A stretch of 12,783 nt of DNA from Halobacteria archaeon (GTDB taxonomy: Bacteria; Pseudomonadota; Gammaproteobacteria; UBA9214): NCBI GenBank assembly GCA_013041945.1, contig JABDRC010000084.1, positions 1-12,783 of the forward strand. Direction: 5' to 3'. Position 1 is the first letter of the stretch. Every line of letters starts with the position of its first letter. Shown here piece after piece: positions 1 to 6,746 of the stretch. The notes under the pieces are model-generated. The model had not been told where the DNA came from. It was given only the letters and a program-made list of their open reading frames with translations, and searched no databases. The translations under genes were made by a program, and so were the position numbers.

Positions 1-549
1 TCCGTCCGGTATGGACGGCCGCAGCAGGCCATCGAGCAGTCCCTCTGACTCGGGTATCACGAGTATGGCGCAGAGAATGACGACCACCATCATCAGCGCC
101 ATGAAGGTCTTCATCAGGTGCTCCAGCAGCGCATAGCGGCCGGTCATTACCAGCACCAGGGCCAGCAGCGAGTGTATGACGCCCCACGCCTGCACGGAGA
201 GGGACGGGACCAGCGCATGGGCGGCCAGTCCGGTGGCGGCAATCAGCGCCGCCGCAACGATGAAGGTCCACAGCAGCAGGTAAATGAAGAAATAGAGGGA
301 AAAGAAAACCGGCAGCCGGTGAACCCAGCCTTCCAGCAGCGTGGTGCCGGTCGCCAGTTGCCAGCGTGCCAAACCCTCGTTCATGACGAACTTCATCACG
401 GCGCCGAGTACGGCGGCCCACAGCAGCGCCGTGCCATACCTGGCGCCGGCTACGGAGGCGGCGATCATGTCGCCGGCACCCAGTCCGGTTGCAGCCATCA
501 CCAGTCCCGGACCGATATCCCGGAAACGGCCCATAAATTTATCCATCAT
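1..549 (-). CDS. Nramp-related metal ion transporter (N-terminal 183 residues, cut by window edge)
   Basis: An integral inner-membrane protein of the Nramp (MntH-like) fold, which normally imports divalent metals with protons. The visible part is very hydrophobic with at least four to five membrane segments. It has the family's opening Gly-Pro-Gly at residues 13-15 and a conserved stretch ending in YGTALLW in the first helix-loop region, then NEGLARWQLATGTTLLEG-like sequence. Aligned with canonical Nramps, the TM1 metal-binding motif DPGN is replaced by GAGD (residues 24-27), so the substrate may not be Mn/Fe. Two adjacent ATG codons open the frame (549 and 546); another ATG at residue 6 is possible. 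No strong ribosome site is seen. It is divergent from the histidine kinase gene, with about 80 bases between. The C-terminus lies outside the window. The family call is from recognised sequence pattern; the substrate is unknown. Confidence 0.82.
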   Translation of the reverse strand, partial: MMDKFMGRFRDIGPGLVMAATGLGAGDMIAASVAGARYGTALLWAAVLGAVMKFVMNEGLARWQLATGTTLLEGWVHRLPVFFSLYFFIYLLLWTFIVAAALIAATGLAAHALVPSLSVQAWGVIHSLLALVLVMTGRYALLEHLMKTFMALMMVVVILCAILVIPESEGLLDGLLRPSIPDG

Positions 550-632
550 CCGATGTTGTTCTGTCTGGCCCTGCCCCGCATGCTAAAGTAGAGCTTTGGT
601 GGATTTGTTGCAATAGCCGTGTATCGATTTAG

Positions 633-3002
633 ATGAAACTGCGGACCCAGATATCCCTGCTGCTCGTGATGTTCGGGCTGGTTCCGCTGCTGGTGGCTTT
701 CGCCATCAACGTGCCGATGATTTTCGAGCGCTTCGAGTTGCTCTACCAGAAGGCACACCTGCAGAACCTGCGTGCGGAATTCAGTGACCTGGACCAGCAT
801 CTGGCGCGACGCCACGAGATGGCGCGACTGCTGGCGAAAATGCCGGAACCCGGACTGCTGGTGTCGGAAGACAACCTGGAGCATGCGGCCGAACTGGACA
901 CCATCCGCAAAGGCTATGTGGACTGGGTGAACCAGGTGCTCTTCGATCAGCTGGATATCACCCGTATCTTCTTTGTCGATGCCGACAGCAGGGTGGTCTT
1001 CTGGCTGGACCGCGATCACACCAGCAGACGCCTGGAGGTCGGTAACGGGAACCACAGCCAGCCGGAGCCGGGCCTGCTGGAGGCCGTGCAGCACCTGGGG
1101 CCGGGTACCGTGCTGAACGGTCCGATCGTGTTCGATCGCGAAGCGGCGATGGTCTCTCCCAACCGTTTCATGCAAATGGGGCTGGTCAGTCCGGTGTTCC
1201 TGCCGCAACTGCTGCCGGAAACCGGCGAGGTAGCCGGTCCGCGCGGCAGCGTGGTCGTGTACCTGGATATGGGCGGCCTGGCACAGGCCTATCGGGGCAA
1301 TTACTGGGTGCTGGATAACGGCAGCTACCTGGATTCGGTCACGGGAGAGTCGAGCGAGACATCCGCATTTGACGATTTCCAGGGACTTGAGGATATTTTT
1401 TCCAGCCATGAGCTGGCACTCTGGGAATTTCGCAACCAGCAGATTCTGTGGGTGCCGCTGTTCAAGACCGTGCGTGACGGCACGCTCTGGGTGGGTCGCA
1501 GTGTCGATGCATCACCGCTGGCAATACTGCGCAACCGGGTGGAACTGATCATCGCTGCCATCGTGCTTGGTCTGCTGGTCGTGGTATTGCTGGTGGCACG
1601 CCTTATCGCCGTGCGCACCGAGCGCTTTGGCCATGAACTGACCGACGGCATTACGCGCGTGCTGGAGCAGGACGAAGCGGTGCCGTTTACCTGGAAGCGC
1701 CCTGAAGAGCTGGTCGAACTGGGCAATCAGCTGACCCGGCTTGCGGAAACGCATGCCGGACATAACCAGGCGCTGCTGACCTATGCCGAGGAGCTGGAGA
1801 CATCCAACCGCTACAAGTCGGAATTTCTTGCCAACGTAAGCCACGAACTGCGCACGCCGCTGAACTCGATCCTGCTGCTGTCGAAGATGTTGTCCGACGA
1901 TCGTGACGCGGGACTGGACGAGGAAGTCTCCCGCAAGGCGCGTGTCATTCACGCGGCCGGGAATGACCTGCGGACGCTGATCGACAACATCCTGGATCTT
2001 TCGCGGATCGAGGCCGGCCAGATGACGCTGGAGCCCGAGCCGGTCGACCTGCAGGCGTTGCTGGACAGTATCGTGGAGCTGATGCAGCCCCAGTTCGACG
2101 CAAAACAGCTTGATTTCAAGGTGGAAATGGATCCCGCCGCGCCGGCCACGATCAGTTCGGATGGTGACAAGGTGCGCCAGATCCTGCTGAATTTCCTGTC
2201 CAACGCAGTCAAGTTTACCGGCGAGGGTAGTGTCACCCTGCGGCTTGCGCCCGGCCGTGACCGCGCGGGGACCGACTACCCGGTCAGTATCAGCGTCACC
2301 GACACCGGGATCGGGATCGATTCCGACAAGCAGGCGCTGGTGTTCGAGGCGTTCAGGCAGGCCGACGGATCCACCAACCGGCGCTTTGGCGGTACCGGCC
2401 TGGGGCTTGCAATCAGCAAGGAACTGGCCAACCTGATGGGCGGTGATATCGAGCTGGAGAGCAGCCGCGGCAGCGGTTCGACCTTCACGCTGTTCCTGCC
2501 GCTGGCGATGTCGGACACAGGAACGTCCGAAACAAAACGCGCTATGGCGAGCGGCAACGGCACAATCGAGCGGGCCGAGCCGGTGCCGGAGGCCGATTAT
2601 GGCGGTATGCGCGTATTGCTGGTCGATGACGACATGCGCAACCTGCTGGCCCTGACGCCCCTGCTGGAACGCTGGCACCTGCATGTCACGGCAGCGGGCG
2701 ACGGCCAGGAGGCACAGGAAACACTCGAGACGGACGATGCGTTCAGCCTGGTATTGCTGGATATAATGATGCCGGGTATGGATGGTTACGAGGTTGCCCG
2801 GTACATCAGGCAGCAGCCGGCCCTCAGCGACTTGCCGGTGATTGCACTGACGGCCAGGGCGGGTGACGATGACCGCAAACAGTGTCTGGCCGCCGGTGCG
2901 GATGAGTGTATCGTCAAGCCGCTCGAGCCACAGGTATTGAAAGAGCTGCTCGACCGGTTCCTGGCCGGCGAGCCGGTCGCCGGTGCAGCCGGGGAAAACT
3001 GA
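633..3002 (+). CDS. Membrane-bound hybrid sensor histidine kinase with C-terminal receiver
   Basis: A 789-residue sensor kinase. Order: TM1 (about 7-27), a roughly 275-residue extracytoplasmic sensor region (28-303) that I cannot assign firmly (Cache-like is possible), TM2 (304-327), a short linker, HisKA with phosphoacceptor His404 in a SHELRTP box, an HATPase_c domain with N-box Asn520/Asn524, G1 DTGIGI (557-562) and G2 FGGTGLGL (585-592), then a receiver with acidic residues 665-667, phosphoacceptor Asp710, Thr740 and Lys762. All catalytic residues are present, so autophosphorylation and internal transfer to Asp710 are expected. An in-frame TAG lies directly before the ATG, so the start cannot be further upstream; no clear Shine-Dalgarno sequence is visible. 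The next gene starts one base after the stop, so the two are almost certainly co-transcribed. The signal sensed is unknown. The family call is certain; partner assignment is inference. Confidence 0.96.
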   Translation: MKLRTQISLLLVMFGLVPLLVAFAINVPMIFERFELLYQKAHLQNLRAEFSDLDQHLARRHEMARLLAKMPEPGLLVSEDNLEHAAELDTIRKGYVDWVNQVLFDQLDITRIFFVDADSRVVFWLDRDHTSRRLEVGNGNHSQPEPGLLEAVQHLGPGTVLNGPIVFDREAAMVSPNRFMQMGLVSPVFLPQLLPETGEVAGPRGSVVVYLDMGGLAQAYRGNYWVLDNGSYLDSVTGESSETSAFDDFQGLEDIFSSHELALWEFRNQQILWVPLFKTVRDGTLWVGRSVDASPLAILRNRVELIIAAIVLGLLVVVLLVARLIAVRTERFGHELTDGITRVLEQDEAVPFTWKRPEELVELGNQLTRLAETHAGHNQALLTYAEELETSNRYKSEFLANVSHELRTPLNSILLLSKMLSDDRDAGLDEEVSRKARVIHAAGNDLRTLIDNILDLSRIEAGQMTLEPEPVDLQALLDSIVELMQPQFDAKQLDFKVEMDPAAPATISSDGDKVRQILLNFLSNAVKFTGEGSVTLRLAPGRDRAGTDYPVSISVTDTGIGIDSDKQALVFEAFRQADGSTNRRFGGTGLGLAISKELANLMGGDIELESSRGSGSTFTLFLPLAMSDTGTSETKRAMASGNGTIERAEPVPEADYGGMRVLLVDDDMRNLLALTPLLERWHLHVTAAGDGQEAQETLETDDAFSLVLLDIMMPGMDGYEVARYIRQQPALSDLPVIALTARAGDDDRKQCLAAGADECIVKPLEPQVLKELLDRFLAGEPVAGAAGEN

Positions 3003-3003
3003 C

Positions 3004-3843
3004 ATGAAGCGCTACGCCGGATTTCGCGTAATGATCGTCGATGACAACGAGAACAACCTGTTCTCGTTGCAGGCGCTGATCAGCCGGCACATGGATGTCG
3101 AGGTACTCAGCGCCGGCTCCGGGCAGCGCGCCGTCGAAATGGCCCTCGAGAATCCCCGCATCGACCTGATCATTCTCGACGTACAGATGCCGGATATGGA
3201 TGGCTTCCAGACGGCGTCCATGCTCAAGGTCAGAAAGAGAACCCGGGATATACCGATCATCTTTCTCACGGCGGCCTACAAGACCGACCAGTTCCAGAAA
3301 AAGGGCTACGAGGTCGGCGCCGCCGACTACCTGCTGAAGCCGATCGATGACAACCAGCTGATCAACAAGATCAGCACCTACCTGCGGCTGATCGAGAAGG
3401 AACGGGAGATGACCCTCCGGCTCGAGGAGCTGGTCGATGAGCGTACCCGCGAACTGAAGCTTGCCAAGACCTACCTGGAAAATGTCATCAATCACATGGG
3501 CGAGGCACTGTTGCTGCTGGCCCCCGACGGCACGGTCAAGGCGGCCAATCCGACGGCCTGCCGCATGCTGGATTACACCGAGGACGATCTGCTGGGCATG
3601 TCAATCGGGGACATCTTCGAGGAAGAGGAGAGGGTGCAGGCCAATGCGTTCATGGGGACCTGGCTTGAGGCGCTGATTCGCACCGGCACGCTCAGCAGTA
3701 TCGAGGCATGTTTTATTGCCAAGGACCGGCGGCGTGTGCCAATCCTGTTTTCGCGCACGGCCATCATGAACGAGCAGGGCGAGATCTCGGATATAATCTG
3801 TATCGCGAAGGACATGACGGGGTACGAGCGCGTCGCTGATTGA
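3004..3843 (+). CDS. Response regulator with receiver and PAS domains, no output domain
   Basis: A 279-residue soluble protein. The receiver domain covers about 7-125, with acidic pair Asp13/Asp14, phosphoacceptor Asp59 in the ILDVQMPDMDG stretch, Thr89 and Lys112, all intact. A charged helical coiled coil (about 126-160) leads to one PAS domain (about 160-272). Proteins of this layout usually continue into a kinase, GGDEF or other effector, but here the frame stops about where such a domain would begin. The ATG at 3004 is chosen because GGGG lies about nine bases upstream and the start abuts the kinase stop; a GTG at 2983 would overlap the kinase gene and adds no recognisable sequence. It is the likely phosphorylation target or relay partner of the adjacent hybrid kinase. 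It could act by protein contact through PAS. The domain calls are secure; the role is inferred. Confidence 0.93.
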   Translation: MKRYAGFRVMIVDDNENNLFSLQALISRHMDVEVLSAGSGQRAVEMALENPRIDLIILDVQMPDMDGFQTASMLKVRKRTRDIPIIFLTAAYKTDQFQKKGYEVGAADYLLKPIDDNQLINKISTYLRLIEKEREMTLRLEELVDERTRELKLAKTYLENVINHMGEALLLLAPDGTVKAANPTACRMLDYTEDDLLGMSIGDIFEEEERVQANAFMGTWLEALIRTGTLSSIEACFIAKDRRRVPILFSRTAIMNEQGEISDIICIAKDMTGYERVAD

Positions 3844-3860
3844 GTAACCGCGACTGCCGT

Positions 3861-3888
3861 TTGCAACTCATTGCCTTCGGGGTACACT
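3861..3888 (+). promoter_or_regulatory. Possible sigma-70 promoter of the ArsR-type gene
   Basis: TTGCAA (3861-3866) and TACACT (3883-3888) are separated by 16 bases, each matching four of six consensus positions, about 25 bases before the ArsR start codon. This would give the regulator its own transcript apart from the kinase operon, as expected if it is autoregulated. It is a pattern match only. Confidence 0.4.
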
Positions 3889-3913
3889 TGGCACAGGAAC
3901 ACTGGAGTAGTAA

Positions 3914-4246
3914 ATGGACAAGACGGATTCCATTCAGCCGGAAGAGGATATCGTCCTCACGGCAGACGCCCTGAAAGCCATGGGCCATCCCCTGCGCTGG
4001 AAGATACTGTGTACGCTCGGCAACAGCGAGATGTCGGTCGGCGAGATCGTCGAGAAGATCGGCACCTCGCAAAGCAATGTGTCCCAGCACCTCGATCAGC
4101 TGCGCAACAAGAACATCGTCAGGTCCCGGCGTGATGCCAACCGGATCTACTACTGCGTCAGCAACGAAAAGCTGCTGGAACTGATCAGTACCATGCGCGG
4201 GGTCCTGTGCGAGACCAACCTGACTGACATCCCGCCACCGCAATAA
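3914..4246 (+). CDS. ArsR/SmtB-family repressor with a SqrR/BigR-like cysteine pair
   Basis: A 110-residue winged-helix DNA-binding protein. The core runs from about 16 to 85: the LKAMGHPLRWKIL helix, a helix-turn-helix around residues 41-65 with recognition helix SQSNVSQHL, and a beta-wing ending in RIYYCVS (77-83). Cysteines are at 33 (ILC), 81 and 99 (VLCE). Cys33 and Cys99 are 66 residues apart and lie in the same helices as the paired cysteines of SqrR, BigR and HlyU, which respond to persulfides or oxidation. The CxC metal site typical of ArsR (ELCVCDL) is absent, so arsenic sensing is unlikely. A good GGAG site precedes the ATG by six bases. The gene converges on a sulfur globule protein gene, which fits a reduced-sulfur role. 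The family is certain; the inducer is inferred. Confidence 0.93.
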   Translation: MDKTDSIQPEEDIVLTADALKAMGHPLRWKILCTLGNSEMSVGEIVEKIGTSQSNVSQHLDQLRNKNIVRSRRDANRIYYCVSNEKLLELISTMRGVLCETNLTDIPPPQ

Positions 4247-4392
4247 TCAGGCGATAATCAGCTTGTTTCATGTCATTCCCGCGAACAGGCGTTGTGTGTC
4301 AATCCGGCCTGCGGCCGATCGCGTCTGCAAGGCGCTCCTGGAGAGTGACAATGGGCGTGATCCGCCCGAACTGTAAACGGGACGACCAATAA

Positions 4393-4426
4393 AAAAGGGG
4401 ACAGCCCTTTCAGGCTGCCCCCTTTT
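4393..4426. terminator. Bidirectional intrinsic terminator between arsR-type and sulfur globule genes
   Basis: A 14-base stem with one A/C mismatch (arms 4393-4406 and 4413-4426) and a six-base loop. It is flanked by an A-run on the left and a T-rich stretch on the right, so both strands yield a U-tract after the hairpin. It sits 28 bases after the stop of the minus-strand sulfur globule gene, its most likely main client, and also closes the convergent ArsR transcript. Two weaker GC hairpins (one at 4353-4367) precede it. Confidence 0.88.
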
Positions 4427-4453
4427 ATTTGGCTTTTTCGGTTTCTAGCCGTC

Positions 4454-4813
4454 TTACTGGGTCGGAGCAGCCGGAGCCTGCGGGGCAGCCGGAGCATAAC
4501 CGTAAGGAGCGCCACCGTAAGGAGCGCCATAGCCATAACCACCCGGATAGCCGCCATAGCCATAACCAGGATAGCCGCCATAGCCGTAAGGGCCGTAGCC
4601 GCCATAGCCATAGTTGCGACCGTAGCCACGGCCATAACCGGAACCGCGACCGCCGCCGCTCATGTTGAAGTCCATGTCACCCCAACCGTCGCCGTCAAAC
4701 GGGCCCCAGTCGGAACCATAGTTGTTGCCGCCAAAGGGACCGCCCCAGGCGGATGCGGACGTGGAGGCGATGGCCAGAGTCGCCGCAGTAATAATGGTTG
4801 CAATCGTTTTCAT
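4454..4813 (-). CDS. Sulfur globule protein (SgpA/SgpB-like), secreted
   Basis: A 119-residue precursor with a Sec signal peptide (1-22, cleavage after Ala-Ser-Ala at 20-22) and a mature part of about 97 residues with no cysteine. The mature protein starts with a Gly/Trp/Asp-rich segment that ends in GDMDFNMSG (residues 45-53), a stretch I associate with sulfur globule proteins, followed by Gly-Arg-Tyr repeats (54-70), Gly-Tyr-Pro repeats (about 69-106) and an Ala-Pro-Gln tail. In Allochromatium, small glycine-rich Sgp proteins coat periplasmic sulfur globules formed during sulfide and thiosulfate oxidation; size and composition fit. A GGAGAG ribosome site lies five bases before the ATG. Another low-complexity secreted glycine-rich protein is the alternative, but the DMDFNMSG block argues against it. 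The neighbouring ArsR-type sensor is consistent with sulfur metabolism. Confidence 0.82.
   Translation of the reverse strand: MKTIATIITAATLAIASTSASAWGGPFGGNNYGSDWGPFDGDGWGDMDFNMSGGGRGSGYGRGYGRNYGYGGYGPYGYGGYPGYGYGGYPGGYGYGAPYGGAPYGYAPAAPQAPAAPTQ
4487..4645 (-). repeat. Low-complexity Gly-Tyr coding repeats inside the sulfur globule gene
   Basis: Imperfect repeats of units that read, on the plus strand, like CCATAGCCATAACC and GCCGTAAGGAGCGCCA recur with small spacing changes. They encode the Gly-Tyr-Gly-Gly-Tyr-Pro segments of the mature protein. This is a coding repeat that may vary in length between strains; it is not a CRISPR array. Confidence 0.7.
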
Positions 4814-4879
4814 TGTTACTCTCCAGATAAAGTTAATCGTACTGTGATGAAGTTATTTGTCTGAAAGGACACGCAATAC

Positions 4880-4906
4880 TTTATAAGAAACTGCTTAAAT
4901 AAGCAA
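4880..4906 (-). promoter_or_regulatory. Possible promoter and operator of the sulfur globule gene
   Basis: On the minus strand TATAAA (4885-4880) matches five of six -10 positions, with a weak TTGCTT -35 (4906-4901) at a short 15-base spacing. The perfect dyad at 4892-4905 fills the spacer, a position suited to a regulator. The transcript would have a leader of about 60 bases. Which protein binds, if any, is unknown. Confidence 0.4.
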
Positions 4907-5016
4907 TAGCTAACTTAATTAATTTCTAAAAATACATGGCCATTCGTATAAATGCTCTTTTATACAGTCGGTTACAGTTGCCAGAAATTGGCCAGCTATA
5001 GACTCGATCGGGCACT

Positions 5017-5047
5017 TTGACATGGCCATGGTGACCTTAGATATGAA
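5017..5047 (+). promoter_or_regulatory. Possible promoter of the receiver-like gene
   Basis: A perfect TTGACA (5017-5022) is followed after 19 bases by TATGAA (5042-5047). The spacing is longer than usual, so this is tentative. If correct, the dyads at 5064-5080 and 5083-5096 lie in the 5' untranslated region and could form RNA hairpins. Confidence 0.3.
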
Positions 5048-5119
5048 TATACACGACGCAGCGCGATTTGGGACAAATCGACGCCAAATAATTGGCAAAG
5101 CCGGTTATGATGGACGTAT

Positions 5120-5533
5120 ATGAGTGGTGCAGGTGACAGGCTGTTACTGGCGATTATCGAGCTCGGGGGCTATCCGGATTTCCGGGCACTGTACGAGTCG
5201 CTCGGCTACGAGGTCGCCATCGAGACCCGCATGCGCAAGGCCATCGGTTTTCTCAAACGGCGGGTACCCGATGTGATCGTTGCCGAGTTCAACTTCCAGT
5301 CGGATTTCCGCGACCGGACCAGCAGTCTCGAATCCCTGCTGGCGGTCGTTCAGCGGTTGCCGGATACGCGGGTGATCGTCTTCTACGAACAGGAATTCAC
5401 GCCCCAGTTCGAGAAACTGCGCACCCGTCTGCCGGTACACCACGCACTGACGTTCCCGGTCGACGCGTCCGCACTCAGGGCATGTCTGCAGGCGGAGATG
5501 ACCGGATGTCAGGCCGGTCAGGCTGGCGCATAA
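5120..5533 (+). CDS. Receiver-like (pseudo-receiver) protein of unknown function
   Basis: A 137-residue soluble protein. Its alternating strands and helices resemble a response-regulator receiver: a first strand RLLLAII (7-13), a helix, EVAIET, a helix, then PDVIVAEFNFQ (50-60) at the place of the phosphoacceptor strand, RVIVFYE (84-90) at the Thr/Ser strand, and FPVDASAL (112-119) at the Lys-Pro position. The acidic pair is missing, the phosphorylated Asp is replaced by Glu56, Thr by Tyr89 or nearby, and Lys by Phe112; only the Pro is kept. It would therefore not be phosphorylated normally. The only ATG in a good position is at 5120, with a weak GGA five bases upstream. A secreted-protein gene follows about 30 bases on, probably in the same transcript. 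The fold is inferred by eye; no family name is claimed. Confidence 0.8.
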   Translation: MSGAGDRLLLAIIELGGYPDFRALYESLGYEVAIETRMRKAIGFLKRRVPDVIVAEFNFQSDFRDRTSSLESLLAVVQRLPDTRVIVFYEQEFTPQFEKLRTRLPVHHALTFPVDASALRACLQAEMTGCQAGQAGA

Positions 5534-5564
5534 TATTCAATAATCAACCAGGCAGGTAATGGTA

Positions 5565-6227
5565 ATGAAAAGAATCAGCACATTGATATTGTCACTGATG
5601 GCATGGGCGATGTTTACCGCAGACGCCGCCGAGGTTCGGGTCCGCGTGTTTGAACGGGGTGGCGATGTTCCCCTGGCTGGCGTGTCCGTCTGCCTTGGTA
5701 CACGCGCACGACTGGACCAGTTCGGCGCCGCGCGCACGGACGGGAAGGGCTATGTCCTGTTCAGTGAGGTGCCCCAGGCACAGGTCGTCGTCACCGCTTC
5801 GTTTGCGGGTTACAAGTCGGAGCAGGAATCCATGGTGACCTCCAATACCGACAGGATGCTGGTGATGTCGCTTCCTGCCGGGGGTGGCGGGCCGCAATGC
5901 TCGATAGGCAGGAAAAGCGCCGTGCTGTCATCTTCCGGGCTCGTTGTCAGTCAGTTCAGGATCAATGCGGGCGCCACGGCGACCGGCAGCGGCACCATCA
6001 GGCTGAACAACAGCCTGAACGGAATGGCAACACAATACCGTGCCAGCGAGCGCAGCGACATGGAGGGTGCGGAGTGGCAAAACTATGCCGATGCCCCCGA
6101 GTTCAAGCTCAGTTCCGGCGCCGGGGTGAAACGTGTCTACCTGCAGGTCAGGCGGCATACCACGATCAACGGCGCGACCCTCGAGACCGTGTCGCCGGTC
6201 GTGGTGGACAGTATCCGGTTGCGCTGA
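5565..6227 (+). CDS. Secreted protein with carboxypeptidase-regulatory-like domain
   Basis: A 220-residue exported protein. Signal peptide 1-22 (cleavage after Ala-Asp-Ala-Ala, before Glu23). Residues 23-105 look like a carboxypeptidase-regulatory/Cna-B-like beta domain: EVRVRVFERGG, LAGVSVCLG, the TDGKGYVLFSEVP turn (58-70) and a strand with ASFAGYKSEQ. A Gly-rich linker (106-111) leads to a second beta-rich domain (about 125-220) with YRASE, EWQNYA and KRVYLQVR segments that resemble repeats found in extracellular bacterial proteins. Two cysteines (43, 112) might form a disulfide. The ATG at 5565 is preferred to 5559 because the AGG site then stands eight bases away. The protein probably resides in the periplasm or outside the cell. 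It follows the receiver-like gene. No enzyme motif is seen; an adhesive or binding role is a guess. Confidence 0.8.
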   Translation: MKRISTLILSLMAWAMFTADAAEVRVRVFERGGDVPLAGVSVCLGTRARLDQFGAARTDGKGYVLFSEVPQAQVVVTASFAGYKSEQESMVTSNTDRMLVMSLPAGGGGPQCSIGRKSAVLSSSGLVVSQFRINAGATATGSGTIRLNNSLNGMATQYRASERSDMEGAEWQNYADAPEFKLSSGAGVKRVYLQVRRHTTINGATLETVSPVVVDSIRLR

Positions 6228-6254
6228 CCAGGCACCCCGCCGGTTGCGGACCGC

Positions 6255-6722
6255 CTAGCGTTTTTTATCCGGGTGCGACCGTTTGCGCCGGCCCTCGAAT
6301 TTCACAATGGACTGGATGATGACATCGTAGGGCAGGCGATCGAAATCCTGATATGCCTGCAATGCCCGGTCGATGATTCCGATGATGTTGTCGACATCGC
6401 TGTATTCGGCCCGTTCGGGATAAACCAGCGACTGCAATCCCAGCATGCCACCTGTCTGTACCTTGATTTCGCGCGCATGCGGCAGGGGTCCACTGGCGCT
6501 CGTCTGGTGCAGCGCAAAACGCGCATTGCTGCGCATGCGATCGAGCAGTTCAGTACACAGCGCCTTGCCGGCGGCGGAGTTGCAGGCGATGCCTTCCCTG
6601 TCTGCCAGGTGGAAGCGGCGTGATCTGGCGCAGGTGCTGCGCCTGGAGTTGATGGTTTTCTCGAATATGCAGCGCCGTTCGTTGACGGCGTTGTAGGTAT
6701 CCCTGTATTCCTGTTCTTCCAT
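6255..6722 (-). CDS. Unrecognised small protein with four N-terminal cysteines
   Basis: A 155-residue protein without signal peptide or membrane segment. Its N-terminal third has cysteines at 18, 31, 47 and 56 within a very basic region (ERRCIFEK, TCARSRRFHLADREGIACNS, ALCTELL), a pattern that could hold a zinc ion or an iron-sulfur cluster. The next block, LLDRMRSNARFALH (59-72), is helical. The C-terminal part has QTGGMLGLQSLV and a helix, followed by a basic tail ending RRKRSHPDKKR. The only ATG in frame before an upstream stop is at 6722; an AGG lies some distance upstream. It follows the 78-residue gene by 24 bases and is surely in the same transcript. It converges with the secreted-protein gene, leaving 27 bases between stops. 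I do not recognise a named family; metal binding is inferred. Confidence 0.78.
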   Translation of the reverse strand: MEEQEYRDTYNAVNERRCIFEKTINSRRSTCARSRRFHLADREGIACNSAAGKALCTELLDRMRSNARFALHQTSASGPLPHAREIKVQTGGMLGLQSLVYPERAEYSDVDNIIGIIDRALQAYQDFDRLPYDVIIQSIVKFEGRRKRSHPDKKR

Positions 6723-6746
6723 CAGCGTTGGACATCGCCTGACCGG

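Larger units (their letters stand above)
4814..5119. other. AT-rich intergenic region with several short dyads
   Basis: About 306 bases between the divergently transcribed sulfur globule gene and the receiver-like gene, clearly richer in A and T than its neighbours. It holds short perfect inverted repeats at 4892-4905 (TGCTTA, two bases, TAAGCA), 5021-5030 (CATGGCCATG), 5064-5080 (CGATTTG, three bases, CAAATCG) and 5083-5096 (GCCAA, four bases, TTGGC). Apart from one 26-codon reading frame (5043-5123) I see no gene. It probably carries the promoters of both flanking units. Confidence 0.65.

Noticed and set aside
546..1409. Minus-strand 287-codon frame over the kinase start
   Set aside because: It is a shadow of the kinase gene; no ribosome site or recognisable domains.
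2983..3003. GTG start for the receiver-PAS protein
   Set aside because: ATG at 3004 has a better-spaced ribosome site and fits the normal receiver N-terminus.
1512..3005. Long minus-strand open frame opposite the histidine kinase
   Set aside because: It lies fully antisense to a kinase with all catalytic motifs, is rich in Gln/Arg/His without domain pattern, and results from the codon bias of the true gene.
4353..4367. Small GC hairpin GGGCG/CGCCC
   Set aside because: Five base pairs and no T-run; too weak to call as a separate terminator.
4487..4645. Repeats in the sulfur globule gene as a CRISPR array
   Set aside because: Units are short, imperfect and in phase with codons for Gly-Tyr; there are no unique spacers of equal length.
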